Source of the DNA: Malachius bipustulatus
Lineage: Eukaryota; Arthropoda; Insecta; Coleoptera; Melyridae
Direction: 5' to 3'
DNA length: 64,000 bases
Assembly: GCA_910589415.1 (NCBI GenBank)
Contig: OU342633.1
Location: 43,840,210-43,904,209 of the forward strand
This document shows, in pieces, positions 1 through 10,270 of the stretch (its first letter is position 1; every line of letters begins with the position of its first letter). The notes beneath the pieces were generated by a model. It was not told the origin of the DNA, ran no database searches, and worked only from the letters and a program-made list of their open reading frames with translations. The position numbers and the translations under genes were made by a program.

Positions 1-1768
1 TTTCCTATTCGCTTAGGTTGCACCGTTTCAAACACAATACACAGTAGAAGCCTTTTAAGATGCTCTACTTGTAAATATTATCAGCAAATCGTATTTATAA
101 AAACTGCTTACTTCAAAGAGAGAATTAAATAGTAATTCCACGCTTCATTGCAAAAACACAGCACGTTGTTTTCTATTTTTATCCACATGAAGAGACACGT
201 GAACGTAAATTGAATTAGCATTTTCTAGTTAACTTGATTAGTAGAGTGGGAGATACTTACCTTTAATAATTAGTCGGGTATTAATCAAATTAATTTAATA
301 CGTTACACTTTAATTAATAACTTTTTTAATACTTTTTTATGTGCACGTTTACCCTCGAAGAGGTGTGATGCTTTCTATGGATGCTTGACAGAGGGACAGA
401 GGGTAATAAACAGTCACAGTCGCAGAAGTCAAGGCAGAAATATTGAAAAGAGGTTAACAAATACAAAAATAAGACGCTTCTTCTTTTTATATCACATCGC
501 TTCGCTTTACATCCTCATTCCTCACTGGGCATGGGCAACTACCTACTTTTAAATTTTATTAAGTTAATTAGTACCGACTGCGCACGCGTGGATTCTGGTC
601 GGGTGTAGATCTAGGGAGCCTGCATTACCGACACTAACGCTTACTATAGCGCATTCACTCGTTGACGTTTACTTAACACGGTTATGTTTGAACAGCTGGT
701 TGTCATATTTTTGACACATTTGGTCACAGGCGTAGGTATCAAGTGAAAAAAAGCGAAGTTTGAAAAATGAACTAATAACACGAATAGAAATCAAAGAATC
801 CTCTTTCAGTGGGTATTAAAAACATATTACGGGTTTATAGGATTTGCGAAGCTGTAGACTTTAGTATCGGATATAATTTTCAACTCGATATCTAACGTAG
901 TTACTGAGAAAAAGCGTCTTGGTAGACACACAAATGGCAGTGTGATCTTAATACCCATACTGATCCTTAAAAATAAGATTCATCAAGATGTAATAAAACC
1001 TACCTGACAAACTTTCAGGAATACGGAAATTCTGAGCCCCATATATTTTTTTCTGCTATCATATTATAACTGTCTGCTGATGGGGCTGAGTACATTTTTT
1101 GTCCAGATAATCCCAGTAACAGGTAAGTATTGATAGAGGACTAATAATGTAATTGATATAATAATTTATTATTATTCAATTTCTTTCATAGAACCTATAG
1201 TCTAGTTTCTAGTATCTATAGTCGAGTACCCCGGGTAATGCCACTCGGGTACATCTACGTTACGGGTATGGGTTCCCTAGTAGGTACTGTAACTAACTAT
1301 TATAGTAGTTAAAAGTAAGGAAAATATGAAGCAATGGAAAGCAATATGTGTCTAGTTCTAGTTGTTCATTCATGACTGGGTATCGTTAATTGATTATACC
1401 TATACATGCTTGAGGATTTCTCTAGAAAGATTTTAAAACCTTATTAATGTTTTTTATTTATCATTATACTATATGAAAAGATTCTAGCAAGAGAGGGTTG
1501 AGATAACATTAATGTTACCAATCAATTAAAATTTTTGAAATTCGTGAATTAATTTACAAGCCTTTAATTAAATTATTAACTTTAAAAACTAAACTGCTAT
1601 ATTAATTGTTGCACTTTTTTCTTCATGCTTCGATTTATGTCTGGTGAACGACTTTAATTAGTTTTTGCATTGTAACTGTTGATCTTTAATAAAGTTCATA
1701 TTACTCACTCATCCTCACACTGTTCGTCAATAACCACATTTCTCACATTTATACACTTTGAATTCTTT
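1..1768. other. Non-coding flank downstream of the first zinc-finger gene
   Basis: I see no convincing gene here. The sequence is AT-rich. Positions 611-640 carry one arm of a dispersed hairpin element (CTAGGGAGCC then TGCATTACCGACA), also found at 11.6 and 30.8 kb. From about 1570 the sequence is alignable with 7012-7137 plus 7620-7690, so it is the 3' flank shared by the two duplicated zinc-finger genes. That flank contains an uninterrupted TTAA (within GATCTTTAATAAAG near 1681-1694), which is the empty counterpart of a piggyBac-type insertion site in the second copy. Confidence 0.6.
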
Positions 1769-3268
1769 TTAATGTTTACATTCATTATGCCTGCTCAAAT
1801 TACTTTTATACCTTGTTTCATAAGAGCACTCCCCACATTTATATACTTCAGCTGGCTTAGAATGTTTAAGTTCATAATGAACTGTTAAATCAGTTTTTAT
1901 TCTCGTTTTATAAGAACAGTGCTCACATTTGTACACTTCGGTGCCCTTTGCATGCATACGTACATAATGACTAGTTAAATACCGTTTCATTCGTGTTTCA
2001 AAACAGCATTCCTCACATCTGTACACTTCTGCTTCTGCATGTTTACATTTAAAATGAATTTTTAAATGATATTTCCTTTTTGATTCGTAAGCACATTCCT
2101 GGCATTTATACACTTTTGTTTCTTTAGAATGTTTCATTCTGTGATGCTGTTTCAAGGTACTTTGAACTTTTGTTTCATAAGAGCACTCCTCACATTTATA
2201 TACTTCAGCTGGCTTAGAATGTTGAAGTTTATAATGAACTGTTAAATCAGTTTTTATTCTCGTTTTATAAGAACACTGCTCACATTTGTACACTTCGGTG
2301 CCCTTTGCATGCATACGTACATAATGACTAGTTAAATACCGTTTCATTCGTGTTTCAAAAGAGCAGTCCTCGCATCTGTACACTTCTGCTTCTGCATGTT
2401 TACATTTAAAATGAATTTTTAAATTATATTTCCTTTTTGATTCGTAAGCACATTCCTGGCATTTATACACTTTTGCTTCTTTAGAATGTTTCATTCTGTG
2501 ATGTTGTTTCAAGGTACTTTGAACTTTTGTTTCATAAGAGCACTCCACACATTTATATACTTCAGTTGATTTAGAATGTTTACCCTTATAATGTCTATTG
2601 AAATAGCCTCTAAATTTTGTTTTAAAAGAACATTCCAGACATTTGTATACTGGAGCCCATTTTGAATGTGTGTATTTGTAATGTTTGGCAAGGTCATCCT
2701 TAATTACACTTTCATATGGACATTCGATACATTTGTAAATTTCAGTGAATCGTATGTGTTTGCGATTATAATGGCTGATATAATAACGTCTCTGGTTTGT
2801 TGCATAAGAACAATGGAAACAGTTGTACTTTGCCTGTTCTTTATTTTCACTTTCTAAAGGACGATCTATCACATTTTCCTTCACAAAATTCTGATCCACT
2901 CTAAGGGGAAATATTCCAGCTCCGCCAGCATTGCTTGTCCCCGCAAAAGGCTCTTCTTTTAATTGCGCATCTTCTGCTTGCACGAGATGAACCACATCTG
3001 GCGAGTCTTCTGGTTCTTCTTTTACGAAAACCTCATCTGGCGAGTCTACGGGTTCTTTTTTTATAAAGCAAGGTGAAAAAGTGTTCTCAAAATTGTTTAA
3101 TTCAGACCATTGATTGCACCTTGAGTCAGCTTGTCCATTTTCACACTTCAACTTCGAGGAGGAGAGTAAGAGCTCATCAAACTCATCATCTTCTCCTGCT
3201 TGAGTTTTGATCATTTTCTCCTGATGTTGAATTGTATGATTATTGGTATTGGCTTCATTTAAACTCAT
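1769..3268 (-). CDS. C2H2 zinc-finger protein with 12 fingers (tandem copy 1)
   Basis: Intact single-exon ORF of 499 aa and a likely sequence-specific DNA-binding nuclear protein. The N-terminal ~150 residues are acidic, with several SUMO-consensus-like KxE motifs (IKKEP, VKEEP, LKEEP) next to Asp-Ser-Pro. After that come 12 fingers of the type Y-K-C-x2-C-[SAP]-[YF]-E-T ... H-x3-4-H, joined by long linkers of the type HSKxxEVYKC rather than the TGEKP linker. Fingers 4-7 and 8-11 are nearly identical blocks, and the DNA repeats with a 357-bp period (for example GCTGGCTTAG at 1851 and 2208). The paralogue at 7697-8863 has only 8 fingers, so this copy has probably gained a four-finger block. No orthologue name can be assigned. 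The start codon is the first ATG and is shared with the paralogue, as is the upstream ~100 bp. Confidence 0.88.
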   Translation of the reverse strand: MSLNEANTNNHTIQHQEKMIKTQAGEDDEFDELLLSSSKLKCENGQADSRCNQWSELNNFENTFSPCFIKKEPVDSPDEVFVKEEPEDSPDVVHLVQAEDAQLKEEPFAGTSNAGGAGIFPLRVDQNFVKENVIDRPLESENKEQAKYNCFHCSYATNQRRYYISHYNRKHIRFTEIYKCIECPYESVIKDDLAKHYKYTHSKWAPVYKCLECSFKTKFRGYFNRHYKGKHSKSTEVYKCVECSYETKVQSTLKQHHRMKHSKEAKVYKCQECAYESKRKYNLKIHFKCKHAEAEVYRCEDCSFETRMKRYLTSHYVRMHAKGTEVYKCEQCSYKTRIKTDLTVHYKLQHSKPAEVYKCEECSYETKVQSTLKQHHRMKHSKETKVYKCQECAYESKRKYHLKIHFKCKHAEAEVYRCEECCFETRMKRYLTSHYVRMHAKGTEVYKCEHCSYKTRIKTDLTVHYELKHSKPAEVYKCGECSYETRYKSNLSRHNECKH

Positions 3269-3436
3269 GACGTTAAAATGTTAAATGTTAATGTTAATTT
3301 AAATTAACCTTTGAAATTCGTAAAAAAAAAAGTAGAACCGTTTACAGCTCAACTCTCGAACTCTCAACTTCGAGCGATTTGATCTTGATCTAGCTATTTA
3401 TTCCAGCTGCATCTGCATCTGCATCTGCAATGCAAT

Positions 3437-4396
3437 CAGGGTTGCCAGCTGAAAACTTTTTTTAGTACTAAAAATGGGCCAAAATAGTACTAGATTTGAT
3501 AAAAACGTACTAGATTCCTTCTTTATCTAAGGTACCTATATTATCGACATTTACTTAATACAGTTAATACAGGTGGCTGTATTACCTTATGTCGGTAATA
3601 CAGGTACCTTATCTGTATCATCTGTTAAGGTTATCTGTTATCCAATAATTTTATTAGCTATTAATTTTCAAGATATTATTTTTATTTAATCCAGGTTGAA
3701 CCTTGAAAACGTAAAAAACGTACTAGATTTGTTCAAGGCGTACTAATACTGATTAAAAAGTACTAGATCTATGCCCGTATTCACAAACGATAATTTCCTA
3801 AATAATTGAATGGCTAAGTGCAGAAAGGGAAGTACTGACATTTTAACAAAAAATGAGTTAGGTACACATGCTTTCATATAGTTTCGACCTAGTCCGATCG
3901 TTTGGCGCAGAAAAGAAAGTCATGCGATGCGATTTAGTTGTTCTTATAGGCTACGCAGAAAATCCCGTTTGATGCAGAAAGGGAAGTACTACAACAATAC
4001 TTTCCTTTCTGCTCTTAATAGTTTTAAATTTGCGAGATTTTAAAAATAATATTGGCACAGATAAGGTAACACACAAAGTGAAACTCGCTCTTCTTCATAA
4101 TAATTATTTATTTACATGGCACAATTAATTAATAAAAAAAATGCGTCGATGCAGATTAAGAGCAGTGCCTACCCAGTTTATATTGATTTTCTCAGAACTA
4201 ATATTTTGAAGTACTTCCCTTTCTGCACTTAGCCGTTCAATTACGTAATTAATTAAATGAGTGAGATGGAGATAATGCAGTTTTTTTGCAATAGAACGAG
4301 ATGGGGATAATTGATTACGTAATTATTTAGGAAATTATCGTTTGTGAATACGGGCATAAGTACAATAATTATTGTACTACTAGACTGGCAACGCTG
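3437..4396. mobile_element. Non-autonomous hAT-type element with 8-bp target duplication
   Basis: The ends read CAGGGTTGCCAG on the left and CTGGCAACGCTG on the right, which are near-perfect terminal inverted repeats. They are flanked by the 8-bp direct repeat AATGCAAT at 3429-3436 and 4397-4404. An 8-bp duplication and CAG-starting ends are the hAT hallmark. No transposase ORF is present. It lies about 170 bp upstream of the first zinc-finger gene's start codon, in sequence missing from the paralogous promoter, so it may have altered that promoter. A second element is nested inside it. Confidence 0.8.
3772..4356. mobile_element. TA-flanked inverted-repeat element nested in the hAT element
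   Basis: The outer ends are perfect inverted repeats of at least 36 bp (3772-3807 and 4321-4356), starting TGCCCGTATTCACAAACG, and both are bordered by TA. A second internal inverted pair, containing GGCTAAGTGCAGAAAGGGAA, occurs at about 3808-3838 and 4206-4241. The right arm carries about 80 extra bp between its outer and inner parts. TA target duplication fits the Tc1/mariner superfamily. There is no coding capacity. It is younger than the hAT element it interrupts. Confidence 0.72.
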
Positions 4397-4404
4397 AATG
4401 CAAT

Positions 4405-4875
4405 GCATAAAGTAAGTAATTATAATTATTGCAACTTGCAACAGCTAAAACAGTAGTCTCTAATTAAGACACTTACACTTAAGATGTGCTAGGAAGACCT
4501 TTCCCCGGTTCCCCCCCAACAATTATGACGCGCAGGCTGCGTTCCGGTCTTCTGACGTCACGTGGTTCTAAGATTACACATGAGATTTCTCATATCTTTT
4601 ATATTATCGGGAATAAATAAATAATTATTCTTTGTAGGCTTGCATAAGTCGGTAACAGCTATCCACTTACCGTTTTTTAAATTTTCAAGGCCAAATAAAT
4701 CCCAGAGTTTTCATAGTCAACTTTTGTTTTTCTCATAGCCGCCAATATTGTTTTTTTATCTTGTTTGGTACAAAAAAATCATGAAAATAAAAAATCGGTA
4801 ATTATGGAGATGAGCGGCATGGGTATAGGGCGAAATGGCTTATACTACCGGATAGCTTGTGTCTCTAGATCAAGG
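4405..4875. other. Non-coding spacer between mobile elements
   Basis: AT-rich sequence with no gene that I can support. It contains an isolated TGACGTCA at 4553-4560. Confidence 0.4.
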
Positions 4876-4877
4876 TA

Positions 4878-5691
4878 CAGGGTGATTCATTATAATGTCG
4901 CCCCCCTTTAACTTTGTTATTTCATGTGTCTCAAAAAAATTAAAAGTAGGGTTATGTAGGTGCTAAAAAATACTTTTTTATACGTATAACAAAAATTTGA
5001 AAATAGATCAGTATACAGGGAAAATCAAAAATTTAATTTTTTTTTCAATGAAACACCCTATATATGAATTTATTTTTCGATTCCTCGTAAAATTCTAAGC
5101 ATAATTTATATAACATACCGTATACCTAAATTCAATAGTTTCTGAAATATTCGCATTTGAAACTATTTAAAAAACCGTGTGTATAACTACCAAATTGAAA
5201 ACCTCGATCATCTAAAAGATTTGATACGGATTAAAATTAATAATTTAAATTAAAATAACCCAGAATTCATAACAGATTCATTGGAGAAAATGCGAACAAC
5301 CCTTATAAACCCTTATAAAATGTGTTGAAAAAAATGGAGGCCCAGTAGAGCATTTTATTGTTAGATTTCTTGATTTGCAACAGGTGTTTTATAAAATATT
5401 TGATGATGTTTCAAATGCGAATATTTCAGAAGCCTTTGAATTTAGGTATACGGTATGTTATACAAGTTATGCTTAGAATTTTACGAGGAATCGAAAAATA
5501 AATTCATATATAGTGATCCATTGAAAAAAAAATTAAATTTTTGGTTTTCCCTGTATACTGATCTACTTTCAAATTTTTGTTACACGTATAAAAAAGTCTT
5601 TTTTAGCACCTACATAACCCCACTTTTAATTTTTTTGGGACACATGAAATAACAAAGTTAAAGGGGGGCGACATTATAATGAATCACCCTG
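4878..5691. mobile_element. Large foldback element (about 285-bp inverted arms)
   Basis: Left arm 4878-5163 and right arm 5408-5691 are inverted copies of each other with few differences, around a 244-bp centre. The ends read CAGGGTGATTCATTATAATG and its complement, bordered by TA on both sides (4876-4877 and 5692-5693). This fits a Tc1/mariner-like non-autonomous element. A second foldback of the same size and end motif lies at 57782-58616. No transposase is present. A transcript of either strand would fold into a long hairpin. Confidence 0.8.
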
Positions 5692-5834
5692 TACCATTGA
5701 ATTTTTGCGGCGGCAAGTAATAGTCGAGAAATAAGGCCTTAAAGTTTCATCCTTGCCATAATACGTGTATCGTGTATTGTATTCGTACATATGCGCTCGA
5801 ACAGGAAGCACGCTCTCCATCGTCGTGTGTCCGA

Positions 5835-5937
5835 CTGTATTAAATCAGGTCTTTGGTCAGGATAGTTTTTTTTTTAATTTTAGGGACATTTAAAGGGAAA
5901 AAAAACCTACCCTGACCAAAGACCTGATTTAATACAG
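5835..5937. repeat. Perfect 27-bp inverted repeat (hairpin)
   Basis: Positions 5835-5861 and 5911-5937 are exact reverse complements (outer end CTGTATTAAATCAGG) separated by a 49-bp A/T-rich loop. It lies between the foldback element and the inverted LINE fragment. It may be the ends of a tiny MITE. No target duplication could be recognised. Confidence 0.7.
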
Positions 5938-6001
5938 CAACACTGTGACTGCTGTGAGCGACGCGAGTGGAAAAAGTGGAATGGGCATGTGAGGGGTGTT
6001 T

Positions 6002-6350
6002 TGGAAGACTATACAACAGGATAACCGAATAGTCATCAGGCATACCGGTCTGTAGATCGTTAACATACAAAATGAACAACAAAGGTCTCAGAATAATAGT
6101 TCCTTGTGGAACCCCAGTACATATGGTACTGAGGTCACTTTCAACTTGAGCTATCCTAACCCTTTGCGCCCTGCCTTCAAGGTAACTCTTTATGAGCTCG
6201 TGTGCAATGCCTCTGATGCCATAATTATAAAGTTTTTCTAGCAGCCGGTTATATTCGACAGTATCAAAAGCCTTGGCTAGGTCCAAAAAGGCCATTGCTA
6301 CAGGTTTACTCTTATCCAAATTCCCATATAATTTGTCAGTGATAATACAG
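6002..6350 (-). pseudogene. LINE reverse-transcriptase fragment (inverted 5' part)
   Basis: On the minus strand this encodes an RT palm fragment with AFLDLAKAFDTVEY, the TGVPQGTIIL motif and LLFILYVNDL, ending before the catalytic YADD box. It is only a piece of ORF2. The C-terminal end of a LINE ORF2 follows immediately in the opposite orientation (6351-7010), as expected from a 5' inversion by twin priming, with part of the RT lost at the junction. Confidence 0.8.
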
Positions 6351-7010
6351 GGGCACCTTATGTTTGTTACAGAGAATACAAAATAGAATATTAAAAATAA
6401 TAAATAAAAACGGTTACATACAAAAGAAACCTATGAATTTAGAACAACTTTTTGCATATGAATCCCTAGTTAACAACTATAATCTTCTTAAACAAACATT
6501 ATTATCGAAAAGTAGAACAAGGAACAGAATAATAAATCTACCAAAAATATATAAATCAGTAGGTGATAAGAATAGCTATGTGAATGCAATTAGAGTGTTT
6601 AACAAACTACCTAATGATCTAAAAACTCTAGACTTACAAAAAAGATCTACAACTGTAAAAATAAAAAACTGGATTAAAGACAGTATCTAGGTCGTATTGA
6701 TCAATTTGTGGCGTGAGTAGGCGTCGAGGGTTGATGATGTGATTATATGATTTTTAGAATGTCATGTTACTGTTATTTTTTATGTTACTGTTTTATTTAT
6801 AATTGTTTTTTGTTGGAAATGTTTTTAATAGAAATTTTAATTTTGTTTTTTTTTAATTTGTAAGCGGGGCATGTACCAGTCCTGCAAACAGAAAATTTCT
6901 ATTTTTCTCTGCAGGATTGCATTGCATAGATTATATTTATATACCTATGGGATGTAATTTATCTGGTTTAATAAATAAATAAATAAATAAATAAATAAAA
7001 ATAAAAATAA
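6351..7010 (+). mobile_element. LINE 3' end: ORF2 C-terminus, 3' UTR and (TAAA)n tail
   Basis: The open frame from about 6351 to 6690 (LLQRIQNRILKIIN ... FAYESLVNNYN ... AIRVFNKLPNDLK) matches the conserved C-terminal region of jockey/CR1-like LINE ORF2 proteins. A ~280-bp 3' UTR follows, then a (TAAA)n/(TAAAA)n tail at 6968-7010. With the oppositely oriented RT fragment on its left this is one 5'-inverted, truncated insertion. The tail abuts the edge of the homology shared by the two zinc-finger loci. Confidence 0.78.
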
Positions 7011-7137
7011 ATTAACTTCAAAAACTAAATTGCTGTATCAATAATTATCCGGTGTTATAGTTCTTTTCTTCATGCTTCGATTTATCTGGTGAATGACTGT
7101 AATTATTAGTTTTTGCATTGTAACTGTTGATCTTTAA

Positions 7138-7615
7138 CCCTTTCGATGCGGTTGACTCATCCAGAAGCTGCTGCTAGCTGTGTACGGCGAAAAATTGTCG
7201 CTTGCGAGTATGTTCGCTTCTAGCACTGTGAGTCTGTTGGTATTGCTCGTCTAGAGTAGTGAATGTCACTATGAACAAGAAGTTCCTCAAGATCACGTGT
7301 CGTCAACGCCTTTCGTGACATTGTAATTTATTATATAGTTGCATTAAAACACTGATAAAAAATGAAAATGAAACAGTCATAACAAGAAACAGCCATCCAA
7401 AACAGCACACTTATGAAGTGATTCCCATAGAGGCATGAAGGTCGCCACTTGATCGGCGCGAATTGTTTTATCGTGTGGCTTAGGCAGTGCCAACGCATCG
7501 CATGCGATATTATGCGTTTCGAGCCCAGAAAACCAATTAAATTTCACAATGCGAGTTAACTCGTCTGTAGCGCTTGACCCTTGTGCGAGTATATTCGCTT
7601 TGAGCATCGAAAGGG
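7138..7615. mobile_element. piggyBac-type MITE with TTAA target sites
   Basis: A 478-bp insertion whose ends read CCCTTTCGATGC and GCATCGAAAGGG (12-bp perfect inverted repeats). It is flanked by TTAA at 7134-7137 and 7616-7619. The paralogous 3' flank near 1681-1694 has the same surrounding sequence with a single TTAA, so this is a filled/empty site pair. There is a 76-codon ORF on the minus strand (7377-7607) that I do not recognise. It sits in the presumed 3' UTR of the second zinc-finger gene. Confidence 0.87.
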
Positions 7616-7696
7616 TTAATAAAGTTCATATTACTCATCCTCCCACACTCTTCATCAATAACCACATTCCTCACATTTATACATTTCAACTTCTTT

Positions 7697-8863
7697 TTAA
7701 TGTTTACATTTATTATGCCTGGTCAAACATCTTTTATTCCTTGTTTCATAAGAGCACTCCTCACATTTATATACTTCAGCTGGCTTAGAATGTTGAAGTT
7801 TACAATGAACTGTTAAATCAGTTTTTATTCTCGTTTTATAAGAACAGTGCTCACATTTGTACACTTCGGTGCCCTTTGTATGCATACGTACATAATGACT
7901 AGTTAAATACCGTTTCATTCGTGTTTCAAAAGAGCATTCCTCACATCTATACACTTCTGCTTCTGCATGTTTACATTTAAAATGAATTTTTAAATGATAT
8001 TCCCTTTTTGATTCGTAAGCACATTCCTGGCATTTATACACTTTGGCTTTTTTAGAATGTTTCATTCTGTGATGTTGTTTCAAGGTACTTTGAACTTTTG
8101 TTTCATAAGAGCACTCCTCACATTTGTACATTTCAGTTGATTTAGAATGCTTACATATATAATGTCTACTAAAATCGCTTCTAGTTCTTGTTTTAAAAGA
8201 ACATTCCAGACATCTGAATACTGTAGCCCATTTTGAATGTTTGTGTTTATAATGTTTGGCAAGGTCCTCCTTAATTACAGTTTCATATGGACATTCGATA
8301 CATTTGTAAATTTCAGTGAATCGTTTGTGTTTGCGATTGTAATGCCTGATATAACAATTTCTCTTATTTGTTGTATAAGAACAATGGGAACAGTTGTACT
8401 TTGCCTGTTCTTTGTTTTCACTTTCTAAAGAACGATCGCTAAATAACTTCACAAAATCGCTCTGATCCAGTCCAAGGCGAAATATTCCAGCTCCAGCAGC
8501 ATTGCTTGTCCCCGCAATCGGATCCCGTTCCAGTTTATGTTCTTTGATGTCGATCTCTTCTTTTAATTGCGCATCGTCTGCTTGGACGAGATGAACCTCA
8601 TCTGGCGAGTCTTCTGGTTCTTCTTTTATGAAAACCTTATCTGGCGAGTCTTCCTCTTCAGGTTCTTTTTTTATAAAGCAAGGTGAAAAAGTGTTCTCAA
8701 AATTGTTTAATTCAGACCATTGATTGCACCTTGAGTCAGCTTGTCCATTTTCACGCTTCAACTTTGAGGAGGAGAGTAAGAACTCATCATCTTCTCCTGC
8801 TTGAGTTTTGATAATTTTCTCCGGATGTTGAACTGTTGGATTATTGGCTTCATTTAAACTCAT
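7697..8863 (-). CDS. C2H2 zinc-finger protein with 8 fingers (tandem copy 2)
   Basis: Single-exon ORF of 388 aa, the tandem paralogue of 1769-3268. The N-terminus is the same acidic region with KxE SUMO-like motifs (IKKEPEEEDSP, IKEEPEDSPDE, LKEEIDIKE). Eight C2H2 fingers follow with HSKxxEVYKC-type linkers, and the last ends in RHNKCKH before the stop. Relative to copy 1 it lacks the duplicated four-finger block and has a short insertion (about 15 residues including IDIKEHKLERD) in the N-terminal region. Promoter-proximal sequence (to ~8945) and the 3' flank are also duplicated, so it arose by segmental duplication. Substitutions in the fingers suggest diverging DNA specificity. It is probably nuclear; the target is unknown. 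Confidence 0.88.
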   Translation of the reverse strand: MSLNEANNPTVQHPEKIIKTQAGEDDEFLLSSSKLKRENGQADSRCNQWSELNNFENTFSPCFIKKEPEEEDSPDKVFIKEEPEDSPDEVHLVQADDAQLKEEIDIKEHKLERDPIAGTSNAAGAGIFRLGLDQSDFVKLFSDRSLESENKEQAKYNCSHCSYTTNKRNCYIRHYNRKHKRFTEIYKCIECPYETVIKEDLAKHYKHKHSKWATVFRCLECSFKTRTRSDFSRHYICKHSKSTEMYKCEECSYETKVQSTLKQHHRMKHSKKAKVYKCQECAYESKREYHLKIHFKCKHAEAEVYRCEECSFETRMKRYLTSHYVRMHTKGTEVYKCEHCSYKTRIKTDLTVHCKLQHSKPAEVYKCEECSYETRNKRCLTRHNKCKH

Positions 8864-8945
8864 GACGTTGTTAATGTTAATTTACCTTTCAAATTCGTAA
8901 AAAAAAAACGTAGAACCGTTTACACCTCAACTTCGAGCGATTTGA

Positions 8946-9610
8946 CCAAGTAGTACCAAGTCTGCAATGTATATAATAATAATTGAATTGAATTGAATTG
9001 AATAGATACAACCTCTTTCTTTAACTTCTTTTAAGCGAAGCCGGAAGACCTCTCCTCTCCTCTCCTCTTCCTCTCCGTCAGTCATTCGCCTTCGCCTTCC
9101 TTCTCCTCTAGCCCTCACCCCTCGCTGGCATTTTTCATTAAATATTTATGTTAAATGTTAACGCCTGTGACTAATAATTATGTCAAAAATGTGACAACGA
9201 GCCGTTCAAACATCTCTATGTCAAGTCAACGCAACAAGTGCGCTATCCTTAGATAAAGTAAGCTTTTAGCTTTTAGGATAGATAATGTTATAGTATATGA
9301 ATATGAATACCTCACCGTTCACATATTAAAAAAGAACTAGGTGGCCATGAACTTTTGTTTTTAGGTTTGCAAAAATGAAAACTCCCTAGATCTCGATTGA
9401 CAATATCAGCTGATCGAGATATTAAAGGTTAAGTATAGACTGACATTTGTCAAATCACTCAAAGTGTCTCAGCTGATTAACAGCATTGTTGTCAAATTGA
9501 AGTTTTAGTACTAGGATATCTATCTAGGTAATCTAGGATGATTTTTTACTCTGATCAATTTTTCTCAAACTGACAAATAAAATTATTAAATTTTTGACAT
9601 TTTAAATTTC
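8946..9610. other. Intergenic sequence with microsatellites
   Basis: There is an (AATTG)n-like run at about 8980-9003 and a CTCTC-rich tract at about 9050-9120. No gene was seen. The presumptive promoter of the 8-finger gene lies at 8864-8945. Confidence 0.45.
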
Positions 9611-9620
9611 AAAAGAGCAA

Positions 9621-10270
9621 AATGACGAAAATAATGTCTTTAAAGATGAATAAATCCGCATTAAGAAAGCATTTCAATGCTTAAGATCCAGAAAGTCCAA
9701 ACTTGAGCAAACATTTAAGTCATTCTGAAGGTGAAATATATTTAGAATGTAAGTATTGAGTATGTGTATCTGTATCTGCTAAATTGCTGGTAATTACTGT
9801 CTCTTATAGTAGTCAGACCGTGGCATTAGCAAGTATTATTAGACAGGACAAATTTGATATTACACCCTTAGGCAGCCCACATAAAACAGGCACTGATTAT
9901 GAAATTTTTGTGTTTCCGGAAGATTGGCAATAATCTATTATTTCCAATACAACCCAATCGAAATGACATATGGGGGGGTATTGTAAACTTCACTATACAA
10001 GCATGTAAATTAGCAGCTTCCCTCTAAGGATAAAGTAAAGAATGTATGTCTTGAAGAGCTTTCAAAATGTAAGTACACCTGACATGTGACAAAATTAATA
10101 TAATCATTGTGAAAAACTTATTTCGGAGGACTGGACGAAACAAATGGATATGGTGAAAATCTTATTAAAATCAGAGCGCTGAAGATGATTCTGATTCTAC
10201 GCAGGATGCAGTAGCGGTTATTGATAATGGGGGATAATTTTGGGCCAGAAGCGAAAACTGAAGAGTATCT
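9621..10270 (+). pseudogene. Decayed protein-coding remnant, family not recognised
   Basis: Three stretches look like former exons but are broken by stops or shifts. The first starts at ATG 9621 (MTKIMSLKMNKSALRKHFNA, stop, then DPESPNLSKHLSHSEGEIY) and is followed by a GTAAGT-like donor. A second at about 9811-9932 reads SQTVALASIIRQDKF ... TGTDYEIFVFPEDWQ, then stop. A third at about 10110-10240 reads ISEDWTKQMDMVKILLKSE and, after a one-base shift, a Glu/Asp-rich stretch. I cannot name the family. It may be a dead gene copy or a gene carrying unnoticed introns. Confidence 0.3.

Noticed and set aside
7377..7607. 76-codon ORF inside the piggyBac-type MITE as a host gene
   Set aside because: Lies wholly within the insertion, with no recognised motif and no empty-site counterpart.
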